A stretch of DNA of 54,115 nt. Origin: JAGVJT01 sp964513205 (GTDB lineage Bacteria; Pseudomonadota; Gammaproteobacteria; Legionellales; Legionellaceae). Below, piece after piece: positions 50,823 through 54,115 of this stretch. The DNA is taken from positions 1 through 54,115 of the forward strand of contig CAZELP010000011.1 in the NCBI GenBank assembly GCA_964513205.1. The letters run 5' to 3'. The translations under genes were made by a program, and so were the position numbers. Within the stretch, counting starts at the first letter, position 1. Each line of letters starts with the position of its first letter. Below the pieces are notes generated by a model, which made no database searches, was not told where the DNA came from, and saw only the letters and a program-made list of their open reading frames with translations.

Positions 50823-50858
50823 TGTTTAAAAATGTGAGTTTTACTCCAGTTTTAAACA
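50823..50858 (+). terminator. nested hairpin before the second MFS gene
   Basis: TGTTTAAAA (50823-50831) pairs with TTTTAAACA (50850-50858), and GAGT (50836-50839) with ACTC (50843-50846) inside it. It could end the carrier transcript or attenuate the permease gene. Confidence 0.45.
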
Positions 50859-50929
50859 CATCGTTGTTTGTCAAAAATAGCGCTGTTGTGTGGTTAGTTA
50901 ATGAGTAGCAATAGTTATGGAGAATAAAA

Positions 50930-52252
50930 ATTAATAACTTCAATAAAAATCGATGGCAGCAAGCCATTTATCCTTGGTTGATTTGGCTTTTAGGAGCCGG
51001 TTTTTTCTTTTATAAGTATCTTGTTCAAGTTTCTCCTAGTGTGATGACGCATGATTTGATGAAGGCGTTTCATGTAAATGGCGCAGGACTTGGAAACTTA
51101 TCTGCATTTTATTTTTATGCTTATCTGCTCATGCAAATTCCGGTCGGAATATTGCTTGATCGATATAGTCCGAGATTATTAACGGCTTTGGCTATATTTT
51201 TGTGTAGCGTCAGTACATTCATTTTTTCTCAAACCAATTCTTTGGAACTTGCTTGTATTTCAAGGGCGATGATGGGCGCTGGTGCTGCGTTTGCTGCAGT
51301 GTCTTGCTTTAAATTGGCGACTTTGTGGTTTTCGCCGAAACGTTTTGCACTTGTTTCCGGCTTGTGTATGACTGCGGCGATGCTGGGCGGTGTTTTTGGG
51401 CAGGTGCCACTGTCTTGTTTGGTTGAATGGGCGGGGTGGCGTTCTGCTTTGCGGATTATTAGTTTGCTCGGAATTGTACTCGGCTTTTTGTATCTTATGG
51501 TGGTGCGTGACAAAAATGTTGCTTCCACAAAAGAATTATCTTCTGATGGTTCATCAAAACTTCATATGGGATCTGTCGTTGGCAAAAAACAAACTTGGTT
51601 ACTGTCTTTATACAGTGGATTGGCATTTGCTCCTGTGTCGGTATTTGGAGGTTTGTGGGGTGTGCCTTTTCTTCAAGCGGCGTACGATCTTTCTAGAAAT
51701 AGTGCTGCATTTTCTGTGTCTTGGATCTTTATTGGTTTTGCAGCTGGCGCACCTTTTTTTGGATGGTTTTCTGATTATATCGGTCGCAGAAAGCCAATAC
51801 TTTTTACGGGTACATTGATTGCTTTTCTGTGTATTTTATTCGTCTTATTTAGTCCTACAACCAGTATTGTGCTGCTCAGTGTGATGTTGTTTTTCTTTGG
51901 TTTTGGGGCCAGCGGATTTTTTACAAGCTTCGCCATGATTCGAGAGTTATTCCCTGTTGCGCTTGCTGGAACTGTTTTAGGCGTGATGAATACATTTGAC
52001 TCTGTGTGTGAGGCGCTTTTTGAGCCTGTCATTGGTGCTATTTTAGATTGGACGTGGGATGGAAAAATTGTCGATGGTGTTCATCAGTTTTCTGTTGCAA
52101 ATTACCATTCAGCTTTGTTGTTGTTACCGCTTTCATTGGGATTAGCGATTTTCTTGTTGCTTTTTATTCGAGAAACGTGGTGCATTCCGGTTGATGCGGT
52201 CAGAAACAACCACGATGACGCATCAGAAAAAACTGTAAGTGCAGCAGGTTAG
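50930..52252 (+). CDS. MFS permease, probable ATT start
   Basis: A 12-helix MFS transporter, about 440 residues from the ATT. The loop-2 motif GILLDRYSPR and the loop-8 motif GWFSDYIGRRKP are present. The first in-frame conventional codon is a TTG at 50978, which would cut off the cytosolic lead into TM1 and has no ribosome site. The ATT at 50930 has GGAG 7 nt upstream and yields a natural lead (INNFNKNRWQQAIYPWLIW). An in-frame TAG at 50912 bounds the choice. It is a paralogue of the permease at 2057. It lies between the two carrier genes, 36 nt before copy 2, implying joint expression. Confidence 0.85.
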   Translation: MNNFNKNRWQQAIYPWLIWLLGAGFFFYKYLVQVSPSVMTHDLMKAFHVNGAGLGNLSAFYFYAYLLMQIPVGILLDRYSPRLLTALAIFLCSVSTFIFSQTNSLELACISRAMMGAGAAFAAVSCFKLATLWFSPKRFALVSGLCMTAAMLGGVFGQVPLSCLVEWAGWRSALRIISLLGIVLGFLYLMVVRDKNVASTKELSSDGSSKLHMGSVVGKKQTWLLSLYSGLAFAPVSVFGGLWGVPFLQAAYDLSRNSAAFSVSWIFIGFAAGAPFFGWFSDYIGRRKPILFTGTLIAFLCILFVLFSPTTSIVLLSVMLFFFGFGASGFFTSFAMIRELFPVALAGTVLGVMNTFDSVCEALFEPVIGAILDWTWDGKIVDGVHQFSVANYHSALLLLPLSLGLAIFLLLFIRETWCIPVDAVRNNHDDASEKTVSAAG

Positions 52253-52264
52253 TGCCGCACTTAC
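52235..52264 (+). terminator. hairpin across the MFS stop codon
   Basis: GTAAGTGC (52235-52242) pairs with GCACTTAC (52257-52264); the TAG stop (52250-52252) is in the loop. No T run follows, so read-through to carrier copy 2 is likely. Confidence 0.45.
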
Positions 52265-52288
52265 TCATTATTAAAGAGATTAAACAAT

Positions 52289-53137
52289 ATGAAGCAAAGT
52301 ACAGAAAACTTATCGAATGGAGTGACCCCCTCTCGCCATACGCAAGGGCAATCGCTTATTGCCGCAGGCGTATCAGGTTTTTTTGCTGGTTATGCGGGAT
52401 TTCCATTTGAGAGCATAAAAAAGAGATTACAAAGTAACCAAGCCTTACCCAGTGCTCATAACATGGGATTGCGAATTTGGTTAAGAGAGTCATTTCGAGG
52501 AGTTGGCAGTTATGCATTGACCAATATTCCTGCAAGCGTTGCTCAGCAAATGACAAATCATTATTTTGAGGAGCAAACGACAATATCGCATACCTTGGCA
52601 GGAAAGACCATTCAAGTTGTGATTTCCGGTGCGGTTGGTGGAATTCCTGCAACCATTATCGGCAACACGCTGCTTGAGCAACAATTAAAGCAAATAAAAC
52701 CAACACAAGCTTTAGTGAACCTTGTGAAAGAGGGCGGCGTCATGCGGCCACTGCGTGGTGTTGTAATGACGATGGTGCGAGAGAGCATGTTTGGTTTTTG
52801 CTATTTAAAAGCCATGGATGATGCTGGCCAGTATGCCACAAAACATTGGGGACCGTCTTATGCATTACCGGCTCAAGTTACAGTGGGTATTACCGGCAGC
52901 TTATTGTCCCATCCGTTTGATACCATTGCAACGACCATGCAGCGTTACAATTATGCGAGTGTTTCTGAGGCAGCTCAACATTTATGGCGCCAAAATAAAT
53001 CCATGGCCTTTTTTAAAGGTGGATTGGCGAGAGTAGGGTTGTTTACGAGTACAATGTGGGTGATTAACCGAACTAAACAAGCTGTTTTGGAACAATTTGA
53101 ATCGGAAGATTGTTCTGTACCTAAACCAACACGCTAA
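52289..53137 (+). CDS. mitochondrial carrier family protein (copy 2)
   Basis: The 282-residue protein is clearly paralogous to copy 1 and closer to the SLC25 consensus. Part 1 has a full signature, P39-F-E-S-I-K44 followed by KRLQ. Part 3 has P209-F-D-T-I, where the usual basic residue is Ala. Part 2 lacks the proline signature but ends in the typical GVVMTMVRESMFGF. The last 15 residues contain an acidic cluster (FESEDCS) as seen in Dot/Icm substrates. Either it is secreted to host mitochondria like LncP or it works in the bacterial membrane; sequence cannot decide. Confidence 0.88.
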   Translation: MKQSTENLSNGVTPSRHTQGQSLIAAGVSGFFAGYAGFPFESIKKRLQSNQALPSAHNMGLRIWLRESFRGVGSYALTNIPASVAQQMTNHYFEEQTTISHTLAGKTIQVVISGAVGGIPATIIGNTLLEQQLKQIKPTQALVNLVKEGGVMRPLRGVVMTMVRESMFGFCYLKAMDDAGQYATKHWGPSYALPAQVTVGITGSLLSHPFDTIATTMQRYNYASVSEAAQHLWRQNKSMAFFKGGLARVGLFTSTMWVINRTKQAVLEQFESEDCSVPKPTR

Positions 53138-53173
53138 CTCGAGAAGTTTCGAGGGGCAGCGAATTTTTTCGCT
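53138..53173 (+). terminator. two tandem hairpins after carrier copy 2
   Basis: CTCGA/TCGAG (53138-53142 with 53149-53153), then AGCGAA, TTTT loop, TTCGCT (53158-53173). The second is compact. They lie 12 nt before the photolyase ATG, so they may end the carrier transcript or shape the next leader. Confidence 0.45.
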
Positions 53174-53184
53174 AGGGTATCCTG

Positions 53185-54115
53185 ATGAAGAAATTGTGTT
53201 TTATTTTGGGAGATCAGCTTAGCGAAGAAATTTCTTCTCTTTCTGAAATCGACAAACAACATGATGTTGTACTGCTGTGCGAGGTCAAGGATGAAGCGAC
53301 TTACGTGCAGCATCATCCTAAAAAAATTGCTTTTTTATTTTCAGCAATGCGTCATTTTGCCCACCAATTAGAGCAGGCTGGTTATCGTGTTCGATATATT
53401 CGATACGATGATCCGCTCAACTCTGGTACTTTTGAAGGGGAATTGGAACGAGCAATTTTCGACGAACACATTGCCGAGGTGCATTTAACCCATCCGGGAG
53501 AATGGCGCGTTCTAGAAAAAATTAGACTCTTGAAAAATAGGCTTTTGACCCAGATTTTTTTACATGAGGATACCCGATTTTTGTGTGGTATTGACGAGTT
53601 TAAGCAGTGGGCGAAAGGTAAAAAACAATTTCGAATGGAATATTTTTACCGAATGATGCGTCAGAAATATCACATACTGATTGATGAACAAGGGAAACCT
53701 ACTGGTGGTTTATGGAATTATGATACAAAAAATCGGAAAAATGCCAATCACCTTGAGGCTTTTCCTGTGCGACACCAATATCCTATTGATGAAACGACCT
53801 CCGCGGTTTTGACGTTGGTTGAGCAAAATTTTTCAAGTCATTTCGGTTCATTATATCCGTTTAATTTTGCGGTGACTCGTAAAGAGGCGTTTGCTGAAGC
53901 AACTTATTTTGTACAGCATTGTTTGCTTTATTTTGGAGATTATCAAGACGCAATGCGACGTGATGAGGTTTACTTATATCATTCAAGATTATCGTTTTAT
54001 TTGAATTCGGGATTATTGTTGCCTTTGGAGTTATGTCGTATGGCTGAGGATGCTTTTCATCGCAATCTTGCGCCATTAAACTCTGTTGAGGGGTCTATTC
54101 GTCAAATTTTAGGAT
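53185..54115 (+). CDS. cryptochrome/photolyase-related protein (iron-sulfur type), 3' end outside window
   Basis: At least 310 residues, cut by the right edge. The N-terminal alpha/beta domain starts KKLCFILGDQLSEEI, as in deoxyribodipyrimidine photolyase-related proteins (FeS-BCP class, PhrB-like). The FAD-binding half shows KQFRMEYFYRMMRQ and GGLWNYDTKNRKN, both characteristic of this class. The cysteines of its 4Fe-4S cluster would be further downstream. Known members repair (6-4) photoproducts or act as light sensors. Light-driven repair suggests some free-living stage. Confidence 0.9.
   Translation, partial: MKKLCFILGDQLSEEISSLSEIDKQHDVVLLCEVKDEATYVQHHPKKIAFLFSAMRHFAHQLEQAGYRVRYIRYDDPLNSGTFEGELERAIFDEHIAEVHLTHPGEWRVLEKIRLLKNRLLTQIFLHEDTRFLCGIDEFKQWAKGKKQFRMEYFYRMMRQKYHILIDEQGKPTGGLWNYDTKNRKNANHLEAFPVRHQYPIDETTSAVLTLVEQNFSSHFGSLYPFNFAVTRKEAFAEATYFVQHCLLYFGDYQDAMRRDEVYLYHSRLSFYLNSGLLLPLELCRMAEDAFHRNLAPLNSVEGSIRQILG

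Overview
The window is chromosomal DNA of a gammaproteobacterium, most likely of the order Legionellales (Legionella/Coxiella/Berkiella-like). This rests on the gene content (secA-mutT, pepA-holC opposite lptFG, DUF2520, DUF2845, two-domain 17-kDa-antigen lipoprotein), low-to-middling G+C, and eukaryote-type proteins typical of intracellular members of that order. The genus cannot be fixed from this sequence alone. No tRNA, rRNA, CRISPR array, transposase or phage gene was seen. REGION 1 (1-18980) is a housekeeping block: the tail of an unknown gene, ruvA, a DUF2520 protein, an MFS permease, ruvC (ruvB is not here), infA, pyrE, a cold-shock gene, hemF, dusA, an unknown coiled-coil protein, secA-mutT-ldcA, a DUF2147 protein, dnaB, a DUF4142 lipoprotein, alr, a glycine-zipper lipoprotein and an etfB-etfA-ald operon. 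REGION 2 (18981-25600) is an accessory island. It holds an unknown 209-residue protein, a large 833-residue effector-like protein bracketed by a 15-bp direct repeat and carrying a very G+C-rich 3' patch, a stand-alone lasso-peptide-protease-like (McjB/B2) protein, a pentatricopeptide-repeat protein with a degenerate Smr-like C-terminus, and a kinase-fold phosphotransferase with altered metal-binding residues. REGION 3 (25600-41500) returns to core functions: murJ, two M17 aminopeptidases, a beta-CASP nuclease, a frameshifted unknown gene, holC, the LPS exporter genes lptF-lptG, an ElyC-like protein, two small envelope or unknown genes, a FadN-type beta-oxidation protein with its thiolase, and a membrane-anchored glutamate-synthase-like flavoprotein. 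REGION 4 (41500-54115) is accessory again: a protein built of seven exact 40-residue repeats, a YeeZ-type SDR, a LysR regulator divergent from a dabB-dabA inorganic-carbon uptake operon with a DUF6671 gene overlapping its end, then two paralogous mitochondrial-carrier-family proteins flanking a small membrane protein and an MFS permease that appears to start at ATT. A photolyase/cryptochrome gene runs off the right edge. The most exciting content is the pair of mitochondrial carriers (a eukaryotic family) together with a PPR protein (an organellar RNA-binding family) on the same stretch. Both types normally work in mitochondria, which suggests, as inference, a set of proteins aimed at host organelles. 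No secretion system is encoded here to prove it.
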